The position numbers and the translations under genes are program-made. The notes beneath the pieces were generated by a model. That model did no database searches, was not told where the DNA came from, and worked only from the letters and a program-made list of their open reading frames with translations. From NCBI GenBank assembly GCA_963809715.1, contig CAWEKO010000010.1, forward strand, positions 62,001-126,000: 64,000 nucleotides of DNA, given 5' to 3'. Source of the DNA: Bog-473 sp963809715. Its GTDB lineage: Bacteria > Actinomycetota > Acidimicrobiia > Acidimicrobiales > RAAP-2. This document shows positions 35,704-44,178 of this stretch, one piece after another; within the stretch, counting starts at the first letter, position 1; every line of letters starts with the position of its first letter.

Positions 35704-37655
35704 TGTGCGGGATCGCCGGGCTCCTTGACACCACACGAGCCACCAGTCCAGACGGGCTGCACCAACGGGCACGGGACATGGCCTCGACCCTGATCCACCG
35801 CGGCCCGGACGACGCTGGGACCTGGGTCGACGCAGAGGTGGGGGTGGGCTTCGGCCACCGCCGCCTCGAAGTGGTCGGGCGGGGCACCCAAGGTCAGCAA
35901 CCCATGGGATCGCCCAGCGGCCGCTGGGTCGTCAGCTACAACGGCGAGCTCTACAACACGCCGGCCTTGCGCGGCGAGCTGGAGGGTGCCGGGCTGAACA
36001 TCCGGGGTACGTCGGACACCGAGGTGCTGGTCGGTGGACTCGACCACTGGGGTCTCGACGGCACACTGGAGCGCATAGAGGGGATGTTCGCCTTCGCCGC
36101 CTGGGACCGCCGCGAGCGCCGGCTCCATTTGGCCCGCGACCGCTTCGGGGAGAAGCCGCTGTTCTACGGCTGGGCGGGGCCGGTCTTTGCCTTCGCCTCG
36201 GAGCTCAAGGCCTTCCACACGCTGCCGACCTTCGAGGCCCGGGTCGACCGCGACGCGGTGGCCGAGTACCTCCGCCTCAGCTGCGTGCCCGCGCCGGCGT
36301 GCATCTACCAAGGTCTTGCGAAGCTCGGTCCGGGCGCCCGCGTGTGCATCGAGACCGGAACTGCACCCGGCCGCCTGCCCCACCAGGTGCCGTATTGGTC
36401 GGCCGGCGACGCCATCGACGCAGCCTGCAGCCTCCGCCCGCTGGCCGACGACCGTGAGGCGATCGAGGTGGTGGAGGGCGCGCTGTCCGACGCCGTGGGC
36501 GCCCGCAGCGTGGCCGAGGTGCCGGTCGGTGCGCTGCTCTCCGGGGGTATCGATTCCAGCCTGACCGTGGCACTGATGCAGCGCCACAGCGGTCACCGAG
36601 TACGTACGTTCACGGTCTCCTTCGAGGATGAGGCCTTCGATGAGGCGCCAGCGGCTGCCGCGGTGGCCAGACACCTCGGGACGGAACACACGACGGTCGG
36701 CATGACGGCACAGGACGTCTTCGACCTCGTCCCCAGGGTGCCCGACATCTGGGACGAGCCGTTCTCCGACAGCTCACAGCTCCCCACCCACCTGGTGGCG
36801 ACGGTGGCCCGAAGGGCCGTGACCGTCGCTCTGTCGGGGGACGGCGGCGACGAGCTCTTCGCCGGTTACAACCGCCACGCCTGGTTGGATCGGGTCTGGC
36901 GCGCCGCGGACCCCTTCCCACCCTCCCTGCGACGTGGGGTCGGGGGGACGTTGCGTCGCATCCCACCGGGAGCTGTCGACTCGGTGGCGGCCCGGCTCCC
37001 GGCTCGCTGGCAGGTGCGCTTGCCCTCGACGAAGGTGGCCAAACTGGGTCGCGTCCTCGAGGCCTCGAGCGTCGACGCCGCCTACCAGGCGCTCGTCTCG
37101 CACTGGGAGGATCCGGCCTTGTTGGTACGCGGCGCCTCCCCGACGCGGGCCGTCATGGGTAACGGCCACAGCGCGCCAGGCGGGCCGGACGTGATGGCCC
37201 AGCTGCTGCGGACCGACCTGGTGACGTACCTTCCCGACGACATCATGACCAAGGTGGACCGGGCAGCCATGGCCGTGTCCCTCGAGACGCGCACGCCCTT
37301 TCTCGATCGCGGCGTGCTCGAGGCGGCTTGGCGACTACCGCCGACCTCGAAGCGCCGCGACGGCACGGCCAAGTGGCTCCTTCGGCAGATCCTCTATCGC
37401 CACGTGCCGGCGTCTTTGGTCGACCGGCCCAAGATGGGGTTCGGCGTGCCCATCGACAGCTGGCTGCGCGGGCCGCTCCGTCCCTGGGCCGAGGATCTCC
37501 TGTCGGAAGCGGCGCTGGCACGCCACGGCTTCCTCCGACCGGAACCGATACGCCAAGCCTGGAATCTCCACCAGGCCAAGCGGCGTGACCTCAGCGCAGA
37601 GCTGTGGGACGTGCTGATGCTCCAGGCCTGGCTGGATCGCTGGCCCGCGACCTGA
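35703..37655 (+). CDS. asnB: Asparagine synthase (glutamine-hydrolysing)
   Basis: A 650-residue class B enzyme. ATG 35703 gives MCGIAG, leaving Cys2 as the N-terminal glutaminase nucleophile after Met removal. The glutaminase domain has IHRGPDDAG and YNGELYN. The synthetase domain has the PP-loop SGGIDSS near residue 281, and SGDGGDELFAGY near 378. Polysaccharide islands often carry such paralogs, which amidate sugar acids or peptides rather than make free asparagine, so the true acceptor is uncertain. It starts with a one-base overlap on the decayed glycosyltransferase and ends 15 bases before a convergent small gene. Confidence 0.88.
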   Translation: MCGIAGLLDTTRATSPDGLHQRARDMASTLIHRGPDDAGTWVDAEVGVGFGHRRLEVVGRGTQGQQPMGSPSGRWVVSYNGELYNTPALRGELEGAGLNIRGTSDTEVLVGGLDHWGLDGTLERIEGMFAFAAWDRRERRLHLARDRFGEKPLFYGWAGPVFAFASELKAFHTLPTFEARVDRDAVAEYLRLSCVPAPACIYQGLAKLGPGARVCIETGTAPGRLPHQVPYWSAGDAIDAACSLRPLADDREAIEVVEGALSDAVGARSVAEVPVGALLSGGIDSSLTVALMQRHSGHRVRTFTVSFEDEAFDEAPAAAAVARHLGTEHTTVGMTAQDVFDLVPRVPDIWDEPFSDSSQLPTHLVATVARRAVTVALSGDGGDELFAGYNRHAWLDRVWRAADPFPPSLRRGVGGTLRRIPPGAVDSVAARLPARWQVRLPSTKVAKLGRVLEASSVDAAYQALVSHWEDPALLVRGASPTRAVMGNGHSAPGGPDVMAQLLRTDLVTYLPDDIMTKVDRAAMAVSLETRTPFLDRGVLEAAWRLPPTSKRRDGTAKWLLRQILYRHVPASLVDRPKMGFGVPIDSWLRGPLRPWAEDLLSEAALARHGFLRPEPIRQAWNLHQAKRRDLSAELWDVLMLQAWLDRWPAT

Positions 37656-37670
37656 CCCGCCAGCTTCGGC

Positions 37671-37976
37671 TCAGATACGGGCCTCGGGGTGCGCGCCACC
37701 CTCGAGCGCGCCTTCTGACATCCGCTGGTTCAACGACCCGAGGTCGTCGGTACCGGACTGGTCTCCCGCCCGGATGAGATCGGCCCCGTCGTTGGCCTGC
37801 ACGTGGGGTTCGATTCGCTCGGGCGCATTCGTGGGCTCCTCGTCGGGTGGCTCGTCATAGGACTCGACCGCGCCGTCACGAACGAGCTTGGTCGGTTTCC
37901 CGAAGGACAGCCAGCGGGCCTCGTGGCGCCCGAACGGGTCGGTGAACCAGCCCTCTTCCTCCTCATGAGGTTCCAT
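37671..37976 (-). CDS. Small acidic conserved-looking protein
   Basis: A 101-residue protein starting at ATG 37976, with AAGGAGA 4 bases upstream, a strong ribosome-binding site. The N-terminus EEEEGWFTDPFGRHEARWLSF and then GKPTKLVRDG look like a short structured domain; the rest is acidic and Pro/Glu-rich, probably disordered. No signal peptide or membrane segment. I do not know the family name. It is convergent with asnB, 15 bases away. Confidence 0.65.
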   Translation of the reverse strand: MEPHEEEEGWFTDPFGRHEARWLSFGKPTKLVRDGAVESYDEPPDEEPTNAPERIEPHVQANDGADLIRAGDQSGTDDLGSLNQRMSEGALEGGAHPEARI

Positions 37977-38162
37977 CGGGTCTCCTTTTTCCGTGCCGGT
38001 TCTCGCACGGTACCGGATCCGTCTGCCTGTGTGCACGAGCTTGGGTAACGGTTGAACGGGACGTGTCGGGTGCGGGACGGGAAGGTAAACCTGACGGCAA
38101 GCCCATCCCCTCGGCTGCACTAGCCTGCCTTCCTTCCTCGACGAGAACGGAACCGTGGGCAG

Positions 38163-38396
38163 GTGCGGATCTTGACCACTGCAAACCACCTGGATTCGAC
38201 GGGAGGCCTGGAGCGAACGCACCTGACGAACGCCCAGGGCCTGGCCCGCCGTGGGCACCGGCTGGACCTGGTGTATCTCGTGGAAGGGCATGCGCCGACA
38301 GCTGGCGACGCGGCCGAAGAAAGGCTGTCCCGCAACGACGAGGTCGATCTGATCGAGGGCGCCATGCTGTCCGCTCCCGAACGGCGTCGAGCATGA
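38163..38396 (+). pseudogene. Glycosyltransferase family 4, N-terminal fragment
   Basis: GTG 38163 starts MRILTTANHLDSTGGLERT, followed by GLARRGHRLDLVYLVEG, the standard first strand and helix of GT4 enzymes. After about 42 residues the similarity stops and the frame ends at residue 77. No donor domain is present. The stop overlaps the formyltransferase ATG (ATGA). It is a remnant like the one at 35095-35703, possibly still translated as a leader for the next gene. Confidence 0.65.
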
Positions 38397-39187
38397 GGGA
38401 GACAGGCCGCCTTTCGGTGGTGTTGCTGGGTGACCGAGGGACGCCGACCCGAGCCGTGTATCACGCTCTGGCCGCTGGCCTGGGCGATGCGGTTGAGCTG
38501 CGTGCCCTCCTCGAGACATCCCCTTCGCGCTTGACCCTGGCCCGCCGCCGGGCGCGGCGTCTGGGTTGGGGCACGGTGACCGGACACGTGCTGTTCATGG
38601 GAGCGGTCATGCCCCTCCTGCGCCTGCAAGGTCGGCGGCGGGTGGCTCAGATCGCGACAGAGCACGGCCTCGACTTCCGGCCCATTTCCCGTGGCGCCTA
38701 CGTCGACTCGGTGAACGACCCGCAGACGCTCGCGTTGCTGGCCGAGGCCGAACCGGACCTCGTTGTCGTGCACGGGACCCGCATCATCGCTGAACGCGTC
38801 CTGCGCGAGATCGCCGTGCCCGTGGTGAACGTCCACGCCGGGATCACCCCGCGCTATCGCGGCGTGCATGGCGGCTACTGGGCCTTCGCCGACGGCAGAC
38901 CCGAGTTGGCCGGCACCACGGTGCATCTGGTCGACGCCGGCATCGACACCGGCGGTATTTTGGCCCAGGGCACATTTGAGCGGGCCAAAGATGACACCAT
39001 CGCCACCTACCCATACCTGCATCTGGCCTGCGGTCTTCCGATCCTGTTGGAGGTGGCCTCGGGCCTCCTCAGCGGCAACCAACCGGTACCGTGCCCGCCT
39101 TTACCAGGAGCCGATGAGTCGCAGCTGCGCTGGCACCCGACCGCCTGGGGGTACGTGGCCACCCGGCTGCGCCGAGGCGTGGCCTGA
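38393..39187 (+). CDS. Formyltransferase-family protein (Fmt/ArnA N-terminal-like)
   Basis: A 264-residue protein starting at ATG 38393. The formyltransferase core is seen in EPDLVVVHGTRIIAERVL near residue 121, the catalytic Asn-x-His in VNVHAGITPRYRG near 146, and the catalytic Asp in HLVDAGIDTGGILAQ near 180. It uses N10-formyl-tetrahydrofolate. It lacks the C-terminal tRNA-binding domain of Met-tRNA formyltransferase, and lies among glycan genes, so sugar N-formylation is the likely role. An AAG-rich first 90 residues (LTLARRRARRLGW) may bind the acceptor. Confidence 0.8.
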   Translation: MRETGRLSVVLLGDRGTPTRAVYHALAAGLGDAVELRALLETSPSRLTLARRRARRLGWGTVTGHVLFMGAVMPLLRLQGRRRVAQIATEHGLDFRPISRGAYVDSVNDPQTLALLAEAEPDLVVVHGTRIIAERVLREIAVPVVNVHAGITPRYRGVHGGYWAFADGRPELAGTTVHLVDAGIDTGGILAQGTFERAKDDTIATYPYLHLACGLPILLEVASGLLSGNQPVPCPPLPGADESQLRWHPTAWGYVATRLRRGVA

Positions 39188-39343
39188 GGAGTCACTTGGG
39201 GCTGGTTACACACGATGTCCCCGCCGCATTTGGGCAACGCTCGGCGTGGAGAACGGCCAGAACCTGGGGCGTCCGGTCGAGAGCGTCCGCCGCACGAGCC
39301 TGTGGTTCGTTGGCCGGCGAAGTCAATTGCTAGCCTCTCGATC

Positions 39344-40336
39344 GTGTCAGAGCAGCAGCCCGGTGCGCTCGTTATCTCCTTGGACTTCGAATTGCACTGG
39401 GGAGTGCGGGATCACTCATCCTCGGCGAGTGCGGCCGACTCACTGATCGCGAGTCGGGACATGGTGACGACGTTGGCCGAGCTCTTCGTCCAACGCGACG
39501 TCAGGGCCACATGGGCCACCGTCGGCCTGCTGTTCGCCTCGACCGCGGTCGAGGTGGACCGGCACATGCCGGCGCTCCGGCCCACTTACAAACGGCCCGA
39601 ACTCGATCCCTATCGCGAGCCGATCGGCCGGGACGAGCGCGACGACCCCCTTCACCTGGCCGGGAGCCTGGTCGACCACCTTTGTAGCCTCGAAGGACAG
39701 GAGGTGGCGTCGCATACGTTCTCCCACTACTACTGCCTGGAGCAAGGTCCCGACGAGTCGGCTTTCCGAGCCGACCTGGCGGCGGCGCAGGACGCGGCCT
39801 CGACCCGGGGGCTTCGGCTCAAATCACTCGTCCTGCCGCGCAACCAGTGGCGCGACGATTACGCGTCGAGCGTCGTGGCGACCGGCTTCGAATGCATCCG
39901 CGGTCCACAACCTGGTTGGGCCAACCGTTCCCGGCGCGGCGAGGACACGGGCCTGGCCGTCCGAGCGGCCCGCTTGGCCACGACCTACGCCGGACCGCCC
40001 CTGCACACCTTCGGCTGGGATCAGGTGGCCGAGCCGTCTGGCCTGTGCAACGTCCCCGCCAGCACCTTCCTGCGACCGCTCTCACCTCGAACTCGCTCAC
40101 TCGAATCGCTTCAGTACCACCGCATCGTCGCTGGGCTGCGCGACGCCGCACGTCGGGGCAGGATTCTGCACCTGTGGTGGCACCCCCAGAACTTCGTGAC
40201 CGACCCTCCTGCCAACCTGTCACTGCTGGCGCGGGTACTCGACGAGCTGGACCGCCTGCAGAGCACCGAAGGGATGCGCTCGCTGTCAATGGGTGACGTG
40301 AACGACATGGTCAGGATGGACCGCCGCGCCGCCTGA
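39344..40336 (+). CDS. Polysaccharide deacetylase family protein
   Basis: A 330-residue NodB-type (CE4) protein if GTG 39344 is the start. Motif 1 reads ISLDFELHWG rather than the usual TFDDG. Motif 2 is VASHTFSHYYC near residue 124, with both metal histidines. A later WWHPQNF near residue 282 supplies the final His. It probably removes acetyl groups from a polymer sugar. No ribosome-binding site precedes the GTG; instead TAGCCT lies 7 bases upstream, the spacing of a -10 box in leaderless transcripts. It is separated from the formyltransferase by 156 bases. Confidence 0.8.
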   Translation: MSEQQPGALVISLDFELHWGVRDHSSSASAADSLIASRDMVTTLAELFVQRDVRATWATVGLLFASTAVEVDRHMPALRPTYKRPELDPYREPIGRDERDDPLHLAGSLVDHLCSLEGQEVASHTFSHYYCLEQGPDESAFRADLAAAQDAASTRGLRLKSLVLPRNQWRDDYASSVVATGFECIRGPQPGWANRSRRGEDTGLAVRAARLATTYAGPPLHTFGWDQVAEPSGLCNVPASTFLRPLSPRTRSLESLQYHRIVAGLRDAARRGRILHLWWHPQNFVTDPPANLSLLARVLDELDRLQSTEGMRSLSMGDVNDMVRMDRRAA

Positions 40337-40365
40337 GCACACTGGGGGCGACAGGGCGCCGCCGA

Positions 40366-41166
40366 TCAGGACGAAACCAGCGTGGTGATCGGGACGGCAT
40401 TGGTTGGTGCCTTGGGGTCCACCTTGTGGTTGTACTTGCCGTACACCGAGGCCACCCGCTCAATGTTGTGCCCACCGTCGTTGTTGACCTGAACCGTGGC
40501 ACCCAGGGGCAGATAGGGAGCCGTCGTCGAGACGAAGAACGTGACGGTGGCGGTGGTGCCTGCCCCGGGAGCGGTGGCCGGACTGCCAGTCACGGCGACC
40601 GCGCTCTGGCCTCCGAATGTGGTTGCCCCGGCGACGCGAAGATGAGGTTCCTCAGGCACGAACTGGAGAATGGCCTCTGCTGCGCTCAGGGACTGTGTGA
40701 TCGTGGAGTAGCCGGGATTCCCCTTCTGGAACGAGATCCACTGCCCGGCGTGCGCCGTCGCCTGAGCGGTCGACAAGCTGAGCTGCTGCTCGAGGAACTG
40801 CGACCCGGCACGCAGGTAGGCCGACCCGTCGACCTGGATGGCCTGGACGACGGGCAGCGTCGACGACTGCACCGACTCGGAGGCCGCCATCTTGCTGGTC
40901 GCCCCGACCTGTACCGTGCTGGCCTTACCGGCGACGGTCTTGGTGACGAAACTCACCGAGTGCTGGCGGTGGTAGGCCTTGATGGAGAGCGACAGCACGG
41001 CGGTGGCCGACTTCCCGGCCAATGCTCCCTGGGAGGGACCGCTACTGCCACAGGCTGACGCGGCGACACCAAACACTGCCGTCAAGGCGGCGAAAGTCAT
41101 TCCGACCCGGTAGTGGCGCCAGGCTGGCGCGCGCGTGCCCCATCGCTTCTGATGCAGGTGTGTCAC
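40366..41166 (-). CDS. Secreted lipoprotein, LppX/LprG-like
   Basis: A 266-residue lipoprotein. The hydrophobic stretch MTFAALTAVFGVAASAC near residue 22-38 ends in a lipobox Cys. The mature part, from KSATAVLSLSIKAYHRQHSV to the C-terminus, has the alternating pattern of the LolA-like / LppX-LprG fold, which carries lipids across the periplasm. GTG 41166 overlaps the GH18 gene stop (GTGA); a later Met at residue 23 would also leave a full signal. It could move a lipid-linked glycan, but nothing in the sequence identifies the cargo. Confidence 0.65.
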   Translation of the reverse strand: MTHLHQKRWGTRAPAWRHYRVGMTFAALTAVFGVAASACGSSGPSQGALAGKSATAVLSLSIKAYHRQHSVSFVTKTVAGKASTVQVGATSKMAASESVQSSTLPVVQAIQVDGSAYLRAGSQFLEQQLSLSTAQATAHAGQWISFQKGNPGYSTITQSLSAAEAILQFVPEEPHLRVAGATTFGGQSAVAVTGSPATAPGAGTTATVTFFVSTTAPYLPLGATVQVNNDGGHNIERVASVYGKYNHKVDPKAPTNAVPITTLVSS

Positions 41167-42944
41167 TGGTGAGTAACCGTGGAGGTCGTCGTGCTGCCGG
41201 TGTTCCCGGAGTCACCTGTGGCAGGGGTCGTCGTTGTCGACGATGTCGAGGGAGACGTCGTCGTCGTCGACGTCGCAGGTGCGCTCGGCGTGGTGATCAT
41301 CGAAGTGCTGGTCGTGGTCGAGCCGTTCCCGTGGTGAGCGCCGCCCCCGTCCACGTTGAGCGAGGTAGTCGTCGTTGACGTGCCAGCATTCTCACTGCGA
41401 GTCTTGATCTTCACCCTCTTGATGATGGTGGCTGCCGCGGCCGAGGTGGTCGGACCTTCTGGGGGCGTGCGCAGAGAGACCGCACCCCCTCTGAGCAGAT
41501 TGAGTAGCGAGTTGTCGTTGCCCTCCATCCCGAGGGCCCAGATGCCGACCCCCAATAGGCCCGATTTGGCGGCCAACTGCACTTTCCCCTCCAGGCTGTT
41601 GGCGTTGTCGAAGAAGACCTGATGCCACTGACCATTCAACTGGTAGGACGTCCAGGCCGTGTCCGTGGCCGCGTCCCAGTACGTCGGCCCAGAGGCGGCC
41701 GCCTGGGCATACGTCACGGGCACCGCCGCTCCGGTCGCCTTGTTTCCGAGTTCCGGCCCTCGGGTCGGTTCGTCATAGCCGAACAGGGGCATACCGAGGA
41801 TCACCTTTGACGCACCAACCTCGGATACGTACTGATCCACGTAGGCCGCGTCGCCACCATCAGCCTCCCTCTGGGCCCCCGTCGGTCCCATGCTGACGTC
41901 GTATGCCATGACGAAGAAGGCATTGACCCATTGCGCCAGGCCCGGGATGTCGTAGAAGCCGTTCGGATCGCCGGCCGAGGATGCGTAGGTGGCCATGGTG
42001 AGCTGATAATGGGGGTTGGCACTGTGCAAAATGAAGTCGACCTGGCCGACAAGGTGATCGAGTCCGGCCCGGTCACCGCTGCCGGTCCCCTCGAGATCGA
42101 GGTTCACACCGTCGAGTCCTTTCGTCTGCACCAGCTCGAGTAACTCGGTGCCGAGGACGACGCCGGCGTTCGGAGAATGAGTGAGCGTGTAGAGGGACGC
42201 CTCCGTGAAATCATTTGCCGTGAGCACAACCCGGTCACCTGCCCGGTGGGCCGCGTTGATCAGATTGACGAAATCCTCGCTGTTGTAGCCGTTCCACCCG
42301 GGACCCGACTGTTGGATCGATCCGTTCGGGTTCACGTTGACGCTGAAGTAGGCGACGGTCGAGAAGTCCCCATAGGGAAAGCTCTGCCAGTCCGGCAGCG
42401 ACCAATATGGGGCGTACCCGAACACCTCATGAGCAGACGTCGGGCTTGAAAGCGCGACCAACGGCTTGGCCGGGATCGGGGTGGTGCTGGCCTGAGCCAA
42501 GTCGAAATTGCTCGGACTCATGATGAGACGGTGAGCCACCGCGCCGAGTCCTCCATGTGACGTGTTTGACGGCGTGGCGCTCGTCGACGTGATCATGGTG
42601 CCGGCCACGAGACCGCCAATGAGTAACACGAGGCTGCCGACCACCAGTCCCAGGCTGCGCGCAGGGACGTCCTCGCGTGCAGGAAGCCGGTCGCGTATGA
42701 CGTCCCAGGGCCGACGCGGACCGGTGAGCCAGCCAACTCGTTGCTTGAACTCCCCGTCGGTCCGCACGACACCCAGCAACTCGTTGGCCCCGCCGTGTTC
42801 GGGTGGGGCGGACGGCGGCGTGGGATCCGTCATGATCGCGGTCAACTGCATGGTGTCGAGCATCGACACCGAGCCTCGCGACCTTGTCCGGCGGCGGCGC
42901 CACGCAAACGGCCAGCGGTGTCCAGTGTCTCGCTGTGTCGTCAT
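41163..42944 (-). CDS. Membrane-anchored GH18-like glycoside hydrolase
   Basis: A 593-residue protein. A cytoplasmic N-terminus of about 95 residues is followed by one membrane helix (SLGLVVGSLVLLIGGLVAG). The outside domain is a GH18 TIM barrel: VFGYAPYWSLPDWQSF near residue 173, the catalytic motif DGVNLDLEG near 279 with Asp and Glu intact, and YDVSMGPTG near 351. A Thr/Ser-rich tail of about 100 residues follows, probably spanning the wall. Most similar architectures are spore-germination or wall-lytic enzymes; substrate unknown. It is coupled to the lipoprotein gene by a 4-base overlap. Confidence 0.82.
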   Translation of the reverse strand: MTTQRDTGHRWPFAWRRRRTRSRGSVSMLDTMQLTAIMTDPTPPSAPPEHGGANELLGVVRTDGEFKQRVGWLTGPRRPWDVIRDRLPAREDVPARSLGLVVGSLVLLIGGLVAGTMITSTSATPSNTSHGGLGAVAHRLIMSPSNFDLAQASTTPIPAKPLVALSSPTSAHEVFGYAPYWSLPDWQSFPYGDFSTVAYFSVNVNPNGSIQQSGPGWNGYNSEDFVNLINAAHRAGDRVVLTANDFTEASLYTLTHSPNAGVVLGTELLELVQTKGLDGVNLDLEGTGSGDRAGLDHLVGQVDFILHSANPHYQLTMATYASSAGDPNGFYDIPGLAQWVNAFFVMAYDVSMGPTGAQREADGGDAAYVDQYVSEVGASKVILGMPLFGYDEPTRGPELGNKATGAAVPVTYAQAAASGPTYWDAATDTAWTSYQLNGQWHQVFFDNANSLEGKVQLAAKSGLLGVGIWALGMEGNDNSLLNLLRGGAVSLRTPPEGPTTSAAAATIIKRVKIKTRSENAGTSTTTTSLNVDGGGAHHGNGSTTTSTSMITTPSAPATSTTTTSPSTSSTTTTPATGDSGNTGSTTTSTVTHQ

Positions 42945-43161
42945 GCTGTGACTGCCCTCCGCCCGCTATCGCCCTCTCGGCGATGATTCGTTCGCCGGGC
43001 GATCCGGGGTGCACGGCCCCGATTGGCGGCCGACTCGTTGGTGCGACCGTCTGCATGTCAGCCGGTGAGGCTAGGTGGAGCAGATGAACCATCTGCAACA
43101 TCGGCGTAACAGGTAGGTGAACTATAGATCCCCAGGTGGGCAGTTCAGACCGCGGGCGGGA

Positions 43162-43932
43162 TCAGTGCGCTGGGATCCACTCCGAGAGCTCTTTCAGGAG
43201 CGCACCGAAGGCGGCCTGGTCCACATCGAGAGGGGGGCGGAGGGCACCGGCAGCCCGGGCCAGATTCAGTGCGGACCCGGTGTCACCCGACGCCGCCGTG
43301 AGCAACGCCAGGGTGAGCACGGCCAGGCTGGCTATCCCTTGGCTCTGACCACTCCGCTCGTGGTCGGGCAGCACCGCGAACGCGTCCACGGCGGACTGCG
43401 CCATGGCGAGGGCGCCCTGCGCCCCCTCCCGGCGGAAGATGACGAGGGCTCCGGTCGTCAGGATTTGAGCCCGGTGGACGTCATTGGTGGCCACGCGCTG
43501 GGCCTGCTCCACGTGGCGCTGGGCGTCGGCCAGGACGATGGGATCGTCACGTCGGCCGCCGTGCCCGAGGTCCGAGTGCACGACGAGACACCAGGCCCGT
43601 CCGTTGGCCAGCAGAAATCGCTCGTCGTCGCTGAGGTCCACCCGTTGATCGCCGCTGACGGGCGCTTCGAGCGCCTGGCGGGCCAGTCCCATGCCGTCGA
43701 TCCGCTGCCACGCATGCTCCCCGAGCATCAACATGGCGGCCAGCGGGACCTCCTGGCGCGCCGCGTACACGTCCTCGCCCAATGCCGACGGAGCAAACCA
43801 ATCAGGTTCGGGCGCACCTGGCTCAGGCGACGCTTCGACGGCACGCAGATCGGTATCGAAGCGGCTCTCGTCACTCCAGGCGCGACCACCTGGGTCCTGA
43901 GACTTGCGGCGACGCTTGGCGTGCCTGGCCAC
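43162..43932 (-). CDS. Helical-repeat protein of unknown function
   Basis: A 256-residue protein. The N-terminus is basic (MARHAKRRRK), followed by an acidic Pro-rich linker. The region from about residue 60 to the end is helical with TPR-like spacing (ERFLLANGRAWCLVV, ALAMAQSAVDAFAVLP, GSALNLARAAGAL). No catalytic motif and no signal peptide. I do not recognise the family. It lies between the GH18-like gene and two strong hairpins, and is probably transcribed alone. Confidence 0.6.
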   Translation of the reverse strand: MARHAKRRRKSQDPGGRAWSDESRFDTDLRAVEASPEPGAPEPDWFAPSALGEDVYAARQEVPLAAMLMLGEHAWQRIDGMGLARQALEAPVSGDQRVDLSDDERFLLANGRAWCLVVHSDLGHGGRRDDPIVLADAQRHVEQAQRVATNDVHRAQILTTGALVIFRREGAQGALAMAQSAVDAFAVLPDHERSGQSQGIASLAVLTLALLTAASGDTGSALNLARAAGALRPPLDVDQAAFGALLKELSEWIPAH

Positions 43933-44045
43933 CCGGGCGACTGTACTGCCTCTGTCCTGGACTGCCTCTGTCCTGGCGGAATGACCCGCACGAGCAGCGG
44001 AGCAGGTCCAATCCCGGCCGCCAGAAACGGAGGCCCGGACACGCC

Positions 44046-44076
44046 GGAACCCCGGCCTTGCGACGACCGGGGTTCC
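44046..44076. terminator. Hairpin between PstS-like gene and the helical-repeat gene
   Basis: GGAACCCCGG (44046-44055) and CCGGGGTTCC (44067-44076) form a perfect 10-bp stem with an 11-nt loop, followed on the plus strand by TTCGT. Confidence 0.6.
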
Positions 44077-44103
44077 TTCGTACTTCAGATCACTCGGCTC
44101 CAG

Positions 44104-44156
44104 AAGGCCGGCTCCGGGCTGCGGGGACGAACCCCGCAGCCCGGGCTGCCGGCCTT
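44104..44156. terminator. Long two-stage hairpin after the secreted PstS-like gene
   Basis: A 13-bp stem (44114-44126 with 44132-44144, loop ACGAA) sits inside a second 9-bp stem AAGGCCGGC / GCCGGCCTT (44104-44112 with 44148-44156). It lies 23 bases after the PstS-like stop and is probably its transcription terminator. Confidence 0.75.
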
Positions 44157-44178
44157 GAGTGCCGTACTGCGTGGACGA

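Noticed and set aside
37671..38519. Long minus-strand frame extending upstream of the small acidic protein
   Set aside because: A strong ribosome-binding site before ATG 37976 and the loss of coding character beyond it support the short gene.
44104..44156. Long two-stage hairpin as a riboswitch or small RNA
   Set aside because: It lies just after a stop codon and its stems are simple and nearly perfect, which fits a terminator better.
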